This document shows positions 54,459 to 64,000 of a stretch of 64,000 bases of DNA, one piece after another; position 1 is the stretch's first letter; each line of letters begins with the position of its first letter. Under the pieces are notes generated by a model. That model saw only the letters and a list, made by a program, of their open reading frames with translations, made no database searches and was not told the origin of the DNA. The DNA is from Gammaproteobacteria bacterium (GTDB taxonomy: Bacteria; Pseudomonadota; Gammaproteobacteria; Pseudomonadales; Cellvibrionaceae): NCBI GenBank assembly GCA_004172865.1, contig SEBV01000002.1, forward strand, positions 62,001 to 126,000. The letters run 5' to 3'. Made by a program: the position numbers and the translations under genes.

Positions 54459-55961
54459 TCAGGCTTTGGCCGCACAATACTGGTTGATAAACGCTTGATG
54501 AGTCGGCGTATCTGCCAATTTAATGTTTATTTTTGTGGAGAGTTTATTCAGTTGTAGAGTGATATCTTCGTCTGCAAGCCCCAGTGCAAACGGGTCAAAG
54601 CCCTCTTGAAACCAGCCCTGGCCGATAAATACAGACACCCAGCTTGGCAGTGAAAACAAACCGTAATTGTAGGTATCAACAAAACCTCGACGTTTAAAAA
54701 TCTCTAATTTTTCGGCCAGGCTTTTAGGAATTTCCATGTTTTTGCAATGCTGCCAAAAATCGCCAAGCGAGCCATCATTGAGTTTGTAGTGCAGAATCAG
54801 AAAATCACGGATTCTGGCGTATTCATTATCCATCAGACGGTTGTATTCCTGAATAGCCAGAGAGTTAGACTGTTTGCTGGGGAATAACTTAAGCAAATTT
54901 TGAATGGCCACTTGAATAAGATAAATACTTGTTGATTCAAGCGGCTCAAGGAACCCGCTTGATAAACCTATAGCCACACAATTTTTAGTCCATGAATTTT
55001 TATAGCGACCGGCCTTAAATTTAATCAGTCTCGCATCCGCAATCGCTTGCTCATTAATAGACTGTTCAAGAGAGTCTAATGCGGATTGTTCGGTGCTGAA
55101 TTGACTAGAAAAAACATACCCATTGCCGGTTCGGTGTTGCAGAGGAATACGCCATTGCCATCCCGCCGCTTTAGCCGTTGACCGAGTATAAGGGGGAATA
55201 TCTTCTAATTTAGAGGTAGGTAACGCCCAAGCTCGGTCACAGAGCAACCATGGCGACCAATCTTCAAACTCTTCTCCAAGTTCCTGAGCAAGGAGAAGGG
55301 AGCGTAATCCTGAACAATCGACGAAGAAGTCGCCGGATATCTCCTTTCCCGATGCCAATGTCAGGCTCTCAATGTTTCCAGAGACGGCATGTTTTTTTAC
55401 ATTCAGTATTTTGCCTTCAATGCGCCTTACCCCCTGCTTAAGCGCCTCCTGCCTCAAGAAAAGCGCATAAAGAGATGCATCGAAATGGTAAGCATAGGAG
55501 TAGGTTGAATTGATGTAGTTACCATCTGAGACAGGAAAGTCAAAACGATGTTTGCGGCCAGCCTCAATGGCGTAAGAATAAGCGCCAATATCGGCAATGC
55601 CTTCTTGGCTTCTTACGCGCCCCCAAATTTGGTGGAACTCGTTGCCTTGAATGGCTTCGCCGTGTTTGCCAAAAGGGTGTATGTAGGATGCACCTAGCCT
55701 GCCCCAATTAACAAACTCTATACCCAGCTTGAAAGTTGCTTGAGTAAATTTCATCATATCGGACTCGTTGATGCCGACACGATCATTAAATTCTTTAATT
55801 TGCGGAAGTGTGGCTTCACCAACTCCTACACTGCCGATTTCTTCAGACTCTACTAGGGTAATTTTACATATTTGGTCGTTCGTAGCATTTGCTAAGGCAA
55901 CTGCGCTCATCCAGCCCGCTGTTCCACCACCAACAACTATAATTTCCAACGGTTCACGCAC
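54459..55961 (-). CDS. Flavin-dependent tryptophan-halogenase homologue
   Basis: A 500-residue halogenase with every key motif: GGGTAGW, GVGEAT, catalytic Lys78 (ATFKLGIEFVNW), GWQWRIPLQHR, and LEPLESTSIYL. Its sequence is clearly paralogous to the 51425-52948 protein, so the two may differ in substrate or regiochemistry. The start is a GTG with AGGGG 8 nt upstream; this ribosome site comes directly after the terminator that ends the TonB receptor gene. First gene of the minus-strand halogenase operon. Confidence 0.92.
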   Translation of the reverse strand: MREPLEIIVVGGGTAGWMSAVALANATNDQICKITLVESEEIGSVGVGEATLPQIKEFNDRVGINESDMMKFTQATFKLGIEFVNWGRLGASYIHPFGKHGEAIQGNEFHQIWGRVRSQEGIADIGAYSYAIEAGRKHRFDFPVSDGNYINSTYSYAYHFDASLYALFLRQEALKQGVRRIEGKILNVKKHAVSGNIESLTLASGKEISGDFFVDCSGLRSLLLAQELGEEFEDWSPWLLCDRAWALPTSKLEDIPPYTRSTAKAAGWQWRIPLQHRTGNGYVFSSQFSTEQSALDSLEQSINEQAIADARLIKFKAGRYKNSWTKNCVAIGLSSGFLEPLESTSIYLIQVAIQNLLKLFPSKQSNSLAIQEYNRLMDNEYARIRDFLILHYKLNDGSLGDFWQHCKNMEIPKSLAEKLEIFKRRGFVDTYNYGLFSLPSWVSVFIGQGWFQEGFDPFALGLADEDITLQLNKLSTKINIKLADTPTHQAFINQYCAAKA

Positions 55962-55981
55962 TTTCTACACCCCTAAAATAA

Positions 55982-56014
55982 AAAATGCGCTGCCACTGAG
56001 TAGCAGCGCATTTT
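55982..56014 (-). terminator. Strong terminator between the TonB receptor and the halogenases
   Basis: Twelve-bp perfect stem AAAATGCGCTGC / GCAGCGCATTTT with a nine-base loop. On the minus strand a T-rich tail follows and leads into the halogenase ribosome site within about 15 nt. Confidence 0.9.
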
Positions 56015-56028
56015 CATTCGAACACAGC

Positions 56029-59000
56029 TTAGTATTTCAAACGTAAACCCAATGTGAATCGACGGTCGTTTTGGAACCACGCATTTGGTAAGCGCAAACC
56101 ACCATCTTTCGAGTCGGTTACTTGTTGAGTTAATACTGTTTTTTCATTCAACAAGTTACTGGCTTGGAATGCAATATCAATATTTTCATTCCAGCTGTAC
56201 TTGATAGAACCATCTAACTGACCTGATGCTGCTGTCCAAATAGGTACTGACACACAGCAGTCATAGGCTGTTTGCAAGTACTTAGAACGCCAGCTATACG
56301 CCAAACGTGCTGCCCATGCATCCTTTTCATACATGAGAACAAAGTTTGCTGAATACTTCGACAGGCCTTCCAATGCATCTACAGCAACGGAATCTGGCGC
56401 TTGACCACCATTTGTTCCAGAGCCACCATCACCACCTACGTTACTGATATTGGTGTTGGTAATACCTTTATTATTGACATAGGTAAAGTTGGTTTGAACG
56501 CCCAAGCCATTAAATGGATCGGGAAGGAAATCAAAGAAGCGTTGGTAGGCAACCTCTACACCACTAATTTTAGCTCCATCACCATTTACAGGCGCCTTAA
56601 CTTCAACCTGACGTGACACTCCGTCATTAGTTAATGTTCGGTAATAACTCGACATTTGGATATAGTCATGGAATTGCTTAGCAAAAGCAGTCACAGTGAA
56701 AGAACCCACGCTCGCGAAATAATTTTCAATCGAAATATCGATTTGATCCGCTAAAATTGGTTTCAAGTAGGGGTTGTTGGCATCGCCAGTGTATTTGACA
56801 TTAGCACCAGTTATATTCCCTTGCGCATCTTTAACCCATAAAGGGTCATTAGGATTAGAAGTACTTGGCAAACTAAAGCTTACACCTAAGTAATGCTTGA
56901 GGTTACCAATGTCGGGCCTTGACATTGCACGAGAAATTGCCAGACGAGCTTGCCATTCATCTGCAAACTCGTACTTAAAGTTCAAGCTAGGGAGCAGGTT
57001 ATTGTGAACCACTCGCGATGTGCCAATAACAGCAGCCCCGTTGATGAACTTTTTATCATCCGCAGAAACAAAACAGCCAACAGAAGGCACGAAAACGCCT
57101 GTACCTACACCACCAGGACCTTTGACTTCATCAGAGGTACAATCAAGTTGGTTAGTGTATTGCGGGTATGACTCACCACCAGTTGACTCGATTGTGGTAC
57201 GCACAAAACGTGCACCAACATTACCTGACAAGGGCTTTCCAAACAGATTTAAATCATCGCCGCCAAAGTTTAACTGCGCATAAATCGCGTCAGATTTTTC
57301 TGACACCTCATTCATTTCAGCAGGTCTAAAGCAAGTACCAGCAACCTCGTCTGCACGATCACCGGTATTAGAGCAGATAGGATCCCATCCTGTTCCCCCT
57401 GTGAGCCCTAAGGCGGATGCCGACATCATGCTTGCCCATTTTTCTCTGTTCTTCAGCAAGTCCATATTGGCCACTACAAATGTGGTATCGCCAACACCTG
57501 CTGCAGTTGAAACAGAACCGAAGTTTGATGTCCATTTTCTAAGCGAGTAGAAATCAGTTGGATAGCCCTTAAATGGACCCGGTGACAGTCCATCTATACT
57601 AACAGCAGGGCTACTCTGTGTTAGGTTCCAGTATTGCGCAGCGTATTCATGGCACTTATTATCTGCGTCTGTCTGGCCGCTAACACAGCCCGTCCAATCG
57701 TTGGAAACGTTTTGCCAGTTGTACTTGGACCAGTTTACGTTTTGTTCGCGATCGGCATAACGCGCACCCACTTTCAATGATTTAGCCCAGCCATTTTCGA
57801 TGTCGTATTTAACATCCGCTCTGAACGCAAACTCATGGCCTTTGCTGTCTTCAATGTGATCCATGATGTCATGGATAAAGTAGTTGCTTGGGTTGTTATA
57901 GACCCCAGGGTTACCGTTGTAGCCACTTGTTAAATTAATATTAGTTGGCACATTCAAGACTAATTTTGGCAGACCGCCTGTCAAATCAATGTCTGGATTC
58001 GTATAAGTATTAAAATCAGCGGTAATGTCATAACTTTTTACCGTAGAATCGACATACTGAACATCGAAATTCACGTGTAATGTGTCGGTCGGCTCCCATT
58101 TCAACTTGAAGCCAATGTCTTGCGTCATGTTGTTATTTTTGCTGTAGCGGGTAGAGCTGTTGAACTCCGTGCCACGGTATCCCATGTCATAGGCAGATAT
58201 GCCATCGCAATCGCCTCCTCCGCTAGATGGGTAACAAAGTGGGTAAATACTGTCTCCGTTCGCATTTGCAGCGTTAAATCCACTTGTAGCAGAGCCGCCC
58301 CAAGCTTTTGGCTGACCATACCAAGAGCTACCAATTGGGGACATCATGGTACCGCTTTGGAACATGCCATTTTTATCAAAAGTAAACGCTGTGCCTGAAG
58401 CAGGTTTTGGCGCAGCACTAGCATCAAACTCATAATAAATGCTTTTACCGAAAGCAGGATTACCAAAACTAGAGCTAATTACATACTCTTCCATTTCATT
58501 CTGGTACTGAGAACGATTAAATTGCAGAGTCGCTTCCAATGTCTCATCAACGCTTTTCCACTGCGCGGCTAATGCAACACCTTTACGCGTACGATCAAAA
58601 GTAGAATCACGCAAATTTGTTCCATCTGGAATGAAGGCTAACGGAACACCGTCATATACGTCGCGAAAACGGGATAAGCGGCTCAGTTGCGCGCCTTGGG
58701 AATTTGTATTAACGTTTGAGTAAGACAAGTTACCCAATACACCAAACTCGCCCGCAGTAGTATCCCAACGGGTGCTATATAATCCAGAGATCTCCGGTGT
58801 GAATTTCTGTGAAAGATCTCCGTAGTTATAATTGAGGGTGAGCGCTTTCATATCACCCGCTTGATCGAATGGAACACGGGTGCGCATATTTACCGAGCCC
58901 GCAATACCACCTTCAATCAGTTCTGCTGTCTGATTTTTGTAAGTATCCACACCAGACATCAGCTCAGGAGAAATATCCCCCCAGCTCAAACCACGACCCG

Positions 59001-59415
59001 AGTTGGCACTGAACGAATCGCGACCATTAAACTCAGTACGAACCTGATTCAAACCACGAACCACCACGCCAGAAGGCTCGGCAGAGAAGTGTGCAGTATC
59101 CGAGGATGCCGCGAAACGGTTTACAGTAACACCCGCAACACGTTGCAATGCTTCGGCTACGGATTTGTCAGGGAACGAACCTAGATCTTTAGCGTCAATA
59201 GAATCAACGATAGTGTCAGCGTTCTTTTTAACATTTTGCGCGCTGCCCAAGGCTTCTTTCATCCCCGTGACAACAACTTCTTCAACTTCTTCTTTCTTTG
59301 GTGCATCTTGAGCGAATGATGGTGCCGTTAACGCCATTACACACATTGCCAGCATGGACCGTTTAAATTTCATGCTTGTAATTGCTTCGCCCCGATTTCT
59401 TTTATGGAAATCCAT
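56029..59415 (-). CDS. TonB-dependent outer-membrane receptor
   Basis: A 1129-residue receptor of the long TonB family seen in Caulobacter, Xanthomonas and Cellvibrio for carbohydrates. A signal peptide (MLAMCVMALTAPSFAQ) precedes a TonB-box-like EEVVVTGMK, then a plug (about 60-190: DTIVDSIDAKDLGSFPDKSVAEALQRVAGV, then GVVVRGLNQVR and GIAGSVNMRT) and a 22-stranded barrel ending RRFTLGLRLKY, a proper C-terminal aromatic beta signal. The chosen ATG at 59415 has AAAAAGGGG upstream. Ligand unknown: location beside halogenases rather than siderophore genes points to a sugar or aromatic compound. Confidence 0.95.
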   Translation of the reverse strand: MDFHKRNRGEAITSMKFKRSMLAMCVMALTAPSFAQDAPKKEEVEEVVVTGMKEALGSAQNVKKNADTIVDSIDAKDLGSFPDKSVAEALQRVAGVTVNRFAASSDTAHFSAEPSGVVVRGLNQVRTEFNGRDSFSANSGRGLSWGDISPELMSGVDTYKNQTAELIEGGIAGSVNMRTRVPFDQAGDMKALTLNYNYGDLSQKFTPEISGLYSTRWDTTAGEFGVLGNLSYSNVNTNSQGAQLSRLSRFRDVYDGVPLAFIPDGTNLRDSTFDRTRKGVALAAQWKSVDETLEATLQFNRSQYQNEMEEYVISSSFGNPAFGKSIYYEFDASAAPKPASGTAFTFDKNGMFQSGTMMSPIGSSWYGQPKAWGGSATSGFNAANANGDSIYPLCYPSSGGGDCDGISAYDMGYRGTEFNSSTRYSKNNNMTQDIGFKLKWEPTDTLHVNFDVQYVDSTVKSYDITADFNTYTNPDIDLTGGLPKLVLNVPTNINLTSGYNGNPGVYNNPSNYFIHDIMDHIEDSKGHEFAFRADVKYDIENGWAKSLKVGARYADREQNVNWSKYNWQNVSNDWTGCVSGQTDADNKCHEYAAQYWNLTQSSPAVSIDGLSPGPFKGYPTDFYSLRKWTSNFGSVSTAAGVGDTTFVVANMDLLKNREKWASMMSASALGLTGGTGWDPICSNTGDRADEVAGTCFRPAEMNEVSEKSDAIYAQLNFGGDDLNLFGKPLSGNVGARFVRTTIESTGGESYPQYTNQLDCTSDEVKGPGGVGTGVFVPSVGCFVSADDKKFINGAAVIGTSRVVHNNLLPSLNFKYEFADEWQARLAISRAMSRPDIGNLKHYLGVSFSLPSTSNPNDPLWVKDAQGNITGANVKYTGDANNPYLKPILADQIDISIENYFASVGSFTVTAFAKQFHDYIQMSSYYRTLTNDGVSRQVEVKAPVNGDGAKISGVEVAYQRFFDFLPDPFNGLGVQTNFTYVNNKGITNTNISNVGGDGGSGTNGGQAPDSVAVDALEGLSKYSANFVLMYEKDAWAARLAYSWRSKYLQTAYDCCVSVPIWTAASGQLDGSIKYSWNENIDIAFQASNLLNEKTVLTQQVTDSKDGGLRLPNAWFQNDRRFTLGLRLKY

Positions 59416-59796
59416 AAGCCAACCCCTTTTTATTAACATTATGATTAGGAAATTTTTGTGTTTTTACATGTCTAAAACTGATTTTATAACTGTTGCTTTA
59501 GCACGCTTGCGTATGAAGTGTAGTCACCCCATACAACTTTTCCATCCTATATGTGACGTTTGTCAGGTTCAATGTGACTATTAGTAAAGAGGGGTCAATT
59601 GAGCATCAAACTCTGTAAATATTTGTAAATTTAACCAAATATGAAAAAATATTTATCGAAAAAATAAAAATGTCGCTATTTTCGACAAATACGGGTATCA
59701 ATCTACATTTGCGCAAACTTGATCCCCCAGAGAGTTTCACCACTAGATTATTAACGCTATAGTTAATCCACTATTGAACATATAAGAGCAATTGTT
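59416..59796. other. Divergent intergenic region between the TonB receptor and the DUF4124 gene, 381 bp
   Basis: An AT-rich stretch that should hold the receptor promoter. I see ATATTTG-N10-CAAATAT (59619-59642) and TGTCG-N7-CGACA (59671-59687) as candidate factor-binding sites, but no recognised operator. Confidence 0.4.
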
Positions 59797-60222
59797 ATGA
59801 AAGTCTCCGCTACATTAGCTTTGCTACTGGCTTGCCTATTTACCGCCACAACGACTTTTGCGGCGCCGGAAAAAGTCTATAAATGGACCGATAGCAAAGG
59901 GAATGTTCATTATGCGCAGCGTCCCCCTGCGAATACCGACACAGAAGTGATAAAGCCGCAAACAGGCCATAGCGACCCTGTTACCTATACAGCGCCAGCA
60001 GGTGATGCCAATAAAGAAGTAAAGAAAACTGCGGATGACGCAAAAGCACTTAAAGATCCCGAGCGCTGTGCAAATGCCAGAAAAAATATAGAAACACTAA
60101 AAACCTATGCCCGAATTAAAATCAAAGGCGATGACGGCGAGTTCAGATATTTAACGCCGGATGAGCAGCAACAAAAACTAACCGAAGCCAATAAAGCGGC
60201 TAGCGAAAGTTGCGATGAGTAA
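59797..60222 (+). CDS. DUF4124-domain exported protein
   Basis: A 141-residue secreted protein with a signal peptide (LALLLACLFTATTTFAA) and a DUF4124 domain at about 22-55 (KVYKWTDSKGNVHYAQRPP), a small domain common in gammaproteobacterial envelope proteins. The rest is a charged, partly coiled tail with two Cys (PERCANA and SESCDE) that may form a disulfide. Function unknown. It has its own promoter region and terminator. Confidence 0.85.
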   Translation: MKVSATLALLLACLFTATTTFAAPEKVYKWTDSKGNVHYAQRPPANTDTEVIKPQTGHSDPVTYTAPAGDANKEVKKTADDAKALKDPERCANARKNIETLKTYARIKIKGDDGEFRYLTPDEQQQKLTEANKAASESCDE

Positions 60223-60232
60223 AATATAGATA

Positions 60233-60267
60233 CAAAAAAGGCCGTCAATTCGACGGCCTTTTTTTAT
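60233..60267. terminator. Bidirectional terminator
   Basis: AAAAAAGGCCGTC-AATT-GACGGCCTTTTTTT between the DUF4124 gene and convergent clpB. Confidence 0.92.
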
Positions 60268-60282
60268 TGCTGGAATTAAACT

Positions 60283-62940
60283 TTACTGTAAACGTTTTGG
60301 CTCAAAAAATAATTTATCACCACGCAAAGTGCCGTGAATAATCGAGCCGGGTACGAACTTTCCGGACAAAATATCATTGGCTAATGGATTTTCTACCAGT
60401 TGCTGAATCGCTCGTTTTAAGGGACGTGCACCGTAAACCGGATCAAACCCTACGGCCGCCAATTTATTCAGTACTGCATCATCCAGTTCCAAACCTAAAT
60501 CGCGTTCATGCAAACGTTTGCGCAACAAATCCAATTGAATGTCGGCGATGCCACGAATTTGTTCTCGTCCAAGAGGATGAAATACCACGACCTCATCGAT
60601 ACGATTTATAAATTCCGGGCGGAAATGATTGCTCACAACATCCATTACCGCATCTTTCATGGCGTTGTAGCGATTTTCGTTGTTGAGGGAATTATTCATA
60701 TCGCTACTGACATTCGAATCAAAACTTACCGTATCAAAAGATCTGTCTTCAGCTAATTCCTGAATGCGATCCGAACCTAAATTCGACGTCATAACAATAA
60801 CGGTATTACGGAAATCTACAGTGCGCCCTTGTCCGTCCGTTAAGCGGCCATCATCCAACACTTGCAACAAAATATTGAATACATCGGGATGCGCTTTTTC
60901 AATTTCGTCCAACAATAAAACTGAATAAGGTTTGCGACGAACCGCTTCTGTTAAATAGCCACCCTCTTCGTAGCCTACATAACCTGGCGGCGCACCGATT
61001 AAACGTGCAACCGAATGTTTTTCCATAAATTCGGACATGTCAATACGCACCATAGAGTCCGCCGAATCAAATAAAAATTCCGCGAGCGATTTACATAATT
61101 CGGTCTTACCTACTCCGGTAGGCCCTAAAAATAAAAATGAACCATTGGGGCGATTGGCATCACTCAAACCTGCACGCGAACGACGCACGGCGTTGGCAAC
61201 TGCAACCACAGCTTCGTGTTGGCCAATCACGCGTTTATGCAGTGCATCTTCCATACGCAATAATTTGTCGCGTTCGCCTTCCAACATTTTCGACACGGGA
61301 ATACCAGTCCATTTGGAAACGACTTCTGCAATTTCTTCGTCGGTCACTTTATTACGCAATAATTTCATTTCCATCATTTCTGCTTGCCCGGCCATATCGA
61401 GTTGCTTTTCAAGCTGCGGAATGATCCCATATTGCAATTCAGACATGCGCGCTAAATCGCCTTTACGACGTTTTTCTTCCAACTCCAAACGCGCCTGTTC
61501 TAACTGGCTTTTAATTTCTTGCGAACCTTGCAGCGATGCTTTTTCAGCGCGCCACACTTCGTCGAGATCGTTATATTCACGCTCGAATTTTTCAATATCT
61601 TGATCGAGTTTTACCAAGCGTTTTTTACTCGCTTCGTCTTCATCTTTTTTTACGGCTTCGCGTTCAATTTTAAATTGAATTAAACGGCGCTCAAGACGAT
61701 CCATTTCTTCAGGCTTTGAATCAATTTCCATCCGAATACGACTTGCCGCTTCATCAATTAAATCGATAGCTTTATCCGGCAATTGCCGATCCGTAATATA
61801 GCGCTGTGATAATTTAGCCGCAGCGATAATTGCCGAGTCAGTAATATCTACGCCGTGGTGAACTTCGTAGCGTTCTTTTAAGCCGCGCAAAATTGCAATA
61901 GTGTCCGATTCATTGGGTTCATCCACTTGCACCTTTTGAAAGCGACGTTCAAGTGCTGCATCTTTCTCAATATATTTTCGATATTCATCGAGCGTTGTTG
62001 CGCCCACGCAATGCAATTCACCGCGTGCGAGTGCGGGCTTCAACATATTGCCAGCGTCCATGGAACCTTCCGCTTTACCAGCGCCCACCATGGTATGAAT
62101 TTCGTCGATAAATAAAATCACGCGGCCTTCTTGTTTGCCGAGTTCATTGATAACTGATTTCAAGCGCTCTTCAAAATCACCGCGAAATTTTGCGCCCGCT
62201 AAAAGCGCGCCTAAATCCAGTGACAGTAAACGTTTATTTTTTAAACCTTCAGGCACTTCGCCATTTACAATTCGTTGCGCGAGGCCTTCAACAATGGCAG
62301 TTTTACCAACGCCTGGCTCACCAATTAATACGGGATTATTTTTGGTGCGGCGCTGTAACACTTGAATGGTGCGGCGAATCTCATCGTCGCGACCAATCAC
62401 CGGGTCCAGCTTGCCGGATTCGGCACGAGCGGTTAAATCTACGGTGTATTTTTCCAAGGCCTGACGATTGCCTTCTGAATCAGCATCTTCAACTTTGTCG
62501 CCGCCGCGAACTTTTTCTACGGCTTGTTGCAAGCGCTGCTCGTTGCCAAATCGCTTTAATAATTCACTGATACTGATTTGTGGATCTTTAATCGCAACCA
62601 CTAAAACCGTATCGCTGGATACAAATTTATCGCCAAGTTTTTGCGCGTAGCGATCCGACAAATTTAAAAGACGGCCCATTTCCGGCGACATACCCACTTC
62701 ACCGGTGGGATTTTTAATGCTGGGTAATGCGTCAATTTTTTCTACCAGGGCTTCTTTCAACCCTGCGACGTCAAAACCTGCTTGAGCCAGTAGCAAGCGA
62801 GCGCTGCCTGCGCCTTTTTGTTCGAGCATCGCATAAAGCATATGCACAGGTTCCAGCTGGCTGTGATCGCGCCCAACGGCAAGCGATTGAGCGTCAGAGA
62901 GCACAAGCTGCAATTGATTAGTTAAACGGTCGATACGCAT
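60283..62940 (-). CDS. clpB: Protein disaggregase ClpB
   Basis: An 885-residue Hsp100 AAA+ protein that rescues aggregated proteins together with DnaK. The order is complete: N-domain, first ATPase (Walker [10 protein letters not shown] near 205, [10 protein letters not shown]), middle coiled coil (about 410-530), second ATPase (GPTGVGKTE near 605, [13 protein letters not shown]) and C-terminal domain. It is about 28 residues longer than E. coli ClpB. Most of the excess is a Ser/Asn/Asp-rich insertion after GSDRIQEL ([20 protein letters not shown] region) in the second ATPase. The ATG follows AGAGG. Heat control is likely but no sigma-32 promoter was checked with confidence. Confidence 0.97.
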   Translation of the reverse strand: MRIDRLTNQLQLVLSDAQSLAVGRDHSQLEPVHMLYAMLEQKGAGSARLLLAQAGFDVAGLKEALVEKIDALPSIKNPTGEVGMSPEMGRLLNLSDRYAQKLGDKFVSSDTVLVVAIKDPQISISELLKRFGNEQRLQQAVEKVRGGDKVEDADSEGNRQALEKYTVDLTARAESGKLDPVIGRDDEIRRTIQVLQRRTKNNPVLIGEPGVGKTAIVEGLAQRIVNGEVPEGLKNKRLLSLDLGALLAGAKFRGDFEERLKSVINELGKQEGRVILFIDEIHTMVGAGKAEGSMDAGNMLKPALARGELHCVGATTLDEYRKYIEKDAALERRFQKVQVDEPNESDTIAILRGLKERYEVHHGVDITDSAIIAAAKLSQRYITDRQLPDKAIDLIDEAASRIRMEIDSKPEEMDRLERRLIQFKIEREAVKKDEDEASKKRLVKLDQDIEKFEREYNDLDEVWRAEKASLQGSQEIKSQLEQARLELEEKRRKGDLARMSELQYGIIPQLEKQLDMAGQAEMMEMKLLRNKVTDEEIAEVVSKWTGIPVSKMLEGERDKLLRMEDALHKRVIGQHEAVVAVANAVRRSRAGLSDANRPNGSFLFLGPTGVGKTELCKSLAEFLFDSADSMVRIDMSEFMEKHSVARLIGAPPGYVGYEEGGYLTEAVRRKPYSVLLLDEIEKAHPDVFNILLQVLDDGRLTDGQGRTVDFRNTVIVMTSNLGSDRIQELAEDRSFDTVSFDSNVSSDMNNSLNNENRYNAMKDAVMDVVSNHFRPEFINRIDEVVVFHPLGREQIRGIADIQLDLLRKRLHERDLGLELDDAVLNKLAAVGFDPVYGARPLKRAIQQLVENPLANDILSGKFVPGSIIHGTLRGDKLFFEPKRLQ

Positions 62941-63125
62941 GGAGAACCTCTAAGGGAAACAAATACGGAGACTAGGGAAATTGGGGCGTAAGGCCGCATT
63001 TCAAGCGTGACTGAGCTAACCAGGAATTTTTGCAGCCTGGTGATAAATCAGTTGCACACCGCTTGCCCCTTTGCCATGTTTAATTGGTGCTAGACTGTTA
63101 TTAATTCCTACGGAACCCAACTCCC

Positions 63126-64000
63126 ATGCGTATCAGTCAGCTCATTTTTAGCTTGCTCATTGGCGGCTTAATTGTAGGCGGCAGCTCTGCGCAAGAATCC
63201 TCAGCATCCGTAGAGGCCACTAAACATCAAGCAACTCAAAAGCTTTATGTCGTTACCCCACCTTTTGAAAAACCTTTACTCCCGCACAGCCAATATTTTC
63301 CCCAGTTGCTTGAGCTAGCACTGCAGAAAACCAGAGCGACAGATGGCGACTTCGAGCTGACACACTCTGACGAAAGCTACACCAGCAATCGGCTCATGGC
63401 CGAGTTAATTCGTGGCGAAAATGCCATCAATATAATATGGACTTCCACAAGCAAAACACGCGAGCAGCAGCTATTGCCCATAAAAATTTCTATAGTACGA
63501 GGGCTAAATAGTTATCGTGTATTTTTAATTCGTAAAGAGGATCAGGAAAAGTTTCACACCATTCATAATTTAGCCGATTTACGCAAATTTCACGCAGGCC
63601 AAGGCGCTCAATGGCCAGATTCGGTGGTAATGCAGAGTAACAACTTGCCATTAGTGACAGCAGCACGAGCCGACTTGTTATTCGATATGTTGGTGAGCAA
63701 ACGGTTTGACTATTTCCCACGCGGACTTTATGAGGTCTGGGGCGAACAGCAACTAAATGCCGGTAAAGGCTTAATTATTGAAGATTCATTGATGTTTCAC
63801 TACCCAGCGCCTATTTATTTTTTTGTTAACAAAAAGGACACGGCGCTAGCTGATCGTATTGAACGTGGATTGCGCATTGCTATGCAGGATGGCAGCTTTG
63901 ACTCGTTATTTTTTAGCTTTCCAAGTTTTAAGCGCGGCTACGAAGAATTACAAAATTCCTTACGCACAAGATTGCAACTGACTACCGATTTCCCCACACA
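63126..64000 (+). CDS. Periplasmic solute-binding-like protein (cut by right edge)
   Basis: The frame opens at an ATG at 63126 and runs to the window end, giving at least 291 residues. A signal peptide (ISQLIFSLLIGGLIVGGSSAQ) precedes a domain with the layout of family-3 solute-binding proteins: LYVVTPPFEKPLLPHSQYFPQLLELAL, then SIVRGLNSYRVFLIRKED, LADLRKFHAGQGAQWPDS and a closing FFVNKKD...LADRIERGLRIAMQDGSFD stretch. It could be a transporter binding protein or the sensor part of a longer protein continuing past the edge. No transporter gene is visible. The ribosome site is weak. Confidence 0.75.
   Translation, partial: MRISQLIFSLLIGGLIVGGSSAQESSASVEATKHQATQKLYVVTPPFEKPLLPHSQYFPQLLELALQKTRATDGDFELTHSDESYTSNRLMAELIRGENAINIIWTSTSKTREQQLLPIKISIVRGLNSYRVFLIRKEDQEKFHTIHNLADLRKFHAGQGAQWPDSVVMQSNNLPLVTAARADLLFDMLVSKRFDYFPRGLYEVWGEQQLNAGKGLIIEDSLMFHYPAPIYFFVNKKDTALADRIERGLRIAMQDGSFDSLFFSFPSFKRGYEELQNSLRTRLQLTTDFPT

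Noticed and set aside
61037-61603. A 188-codon frame on the plus strand
   Set aside because: It lies wholly opposite clpB, with no ribosome site and a composition expected from the reverse complement of a conserved gene.
1-64000. tRNA, rRNA, prophage, insertion sequences and CRISPR arrays
   Set aside because: I looked for these by eye on both strands and saw no transposase, integrase, regular direct-repeat array or cloverleaf-like gene. A tRNA or RNA-family scan would be needed to exclude small RNAs.

Overview
The window looks like chromosome from a free-living, plant-polysaccharide-degrading gammaproteobacterium close to Cellvibrio/Cellvibrionaceae. This is an inference from gene content: a CBM2-CBM10 protein with long poly-serine linkers, a large TonB-dependent receptor beside flavin-dependent halogenases, GH43 and GH115 hemicellulases, a xylose isomerase pathway and moderate GC. 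I saw no rRNA, tRNA, CRISPR array, insertion sequence or prophage.

Layout. 0-9.4 kb: the end of a probable glycosidase, an iron-type PepSY membrane protein with a Fur-box-like site, a PAS/GAF/GGDEF/EAL cyclic-di-GMP protein, a secreted CBM2-CBM10-expansin and an MFS exporter. 9.4-24.1 kb: nitrogen scavenging. It holds formamidase fmdA and zinc ribbon fmdB, the urea/short-chain amide ABC transporter urtABCDE, and divergently a transporter-fused hybrid histidine kinase with a LuxR-type response regulator. Three exported-protein genes (glycine-zipper, lipocalin, unknown) lie between urtE and fmdA. 24.1-35.1 kb: a TetR regulator divergent from a fabF paralogue with a palindromic operator, several exported proteins of unknown function, a polysaccharide deacetylase, a hexapeptide acetyltransferase, an arylamine N-acetyltransferase, a DMT exporter, a membrane phosphoesterase and an S41 protease lipoprotein.

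35.2-49.6 kb: glucuronoarabinoxylan use. A GH3 remnant is followed by xylA and xylB, a divergent NUDIX-type regulator with an eroded catalytic box, a sugar/H+ symporter, GH43, GH115 alpha-glucuronidase, D-mannonate dehydratase, a second GH43 lipoprotein and a free-standing ExoP-type carbohydrate-binding domain protein. Together these would remove arabinose and (methyl)glucuronate side groups, release xylose, import it and send xylose and uronate into central metabolism.

49.7-59.4 kb is the most unusual region: a JmjC-like cupin converging on a DUF6445-like HxD/H protein, three flavin-dependent halogenase homologues in a row (the middle one has lost every catalytic motif checked), and a 1129-residue TonB-dependent receptor separated from the halogenases by a strong terminator hairpin. 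59.8-64 kb: a DUF4124 protein, clpB with a Ser/Asn-rich insertion, and the start of a periplasmic solute-binding-like protein cut by the window edge.

The strongest leads are the halogenase/pseudo-halogenase/oxygenase/receptor locus, the permease-histidine kinase next to the amide transporter, the CBM-expansin fusion and the non-catalytic NUDIX regulator of xylose genes. Several start codons were moved from the longest possible reading frame to positions with a visible ribosome binding site; each case is noted in its entry.
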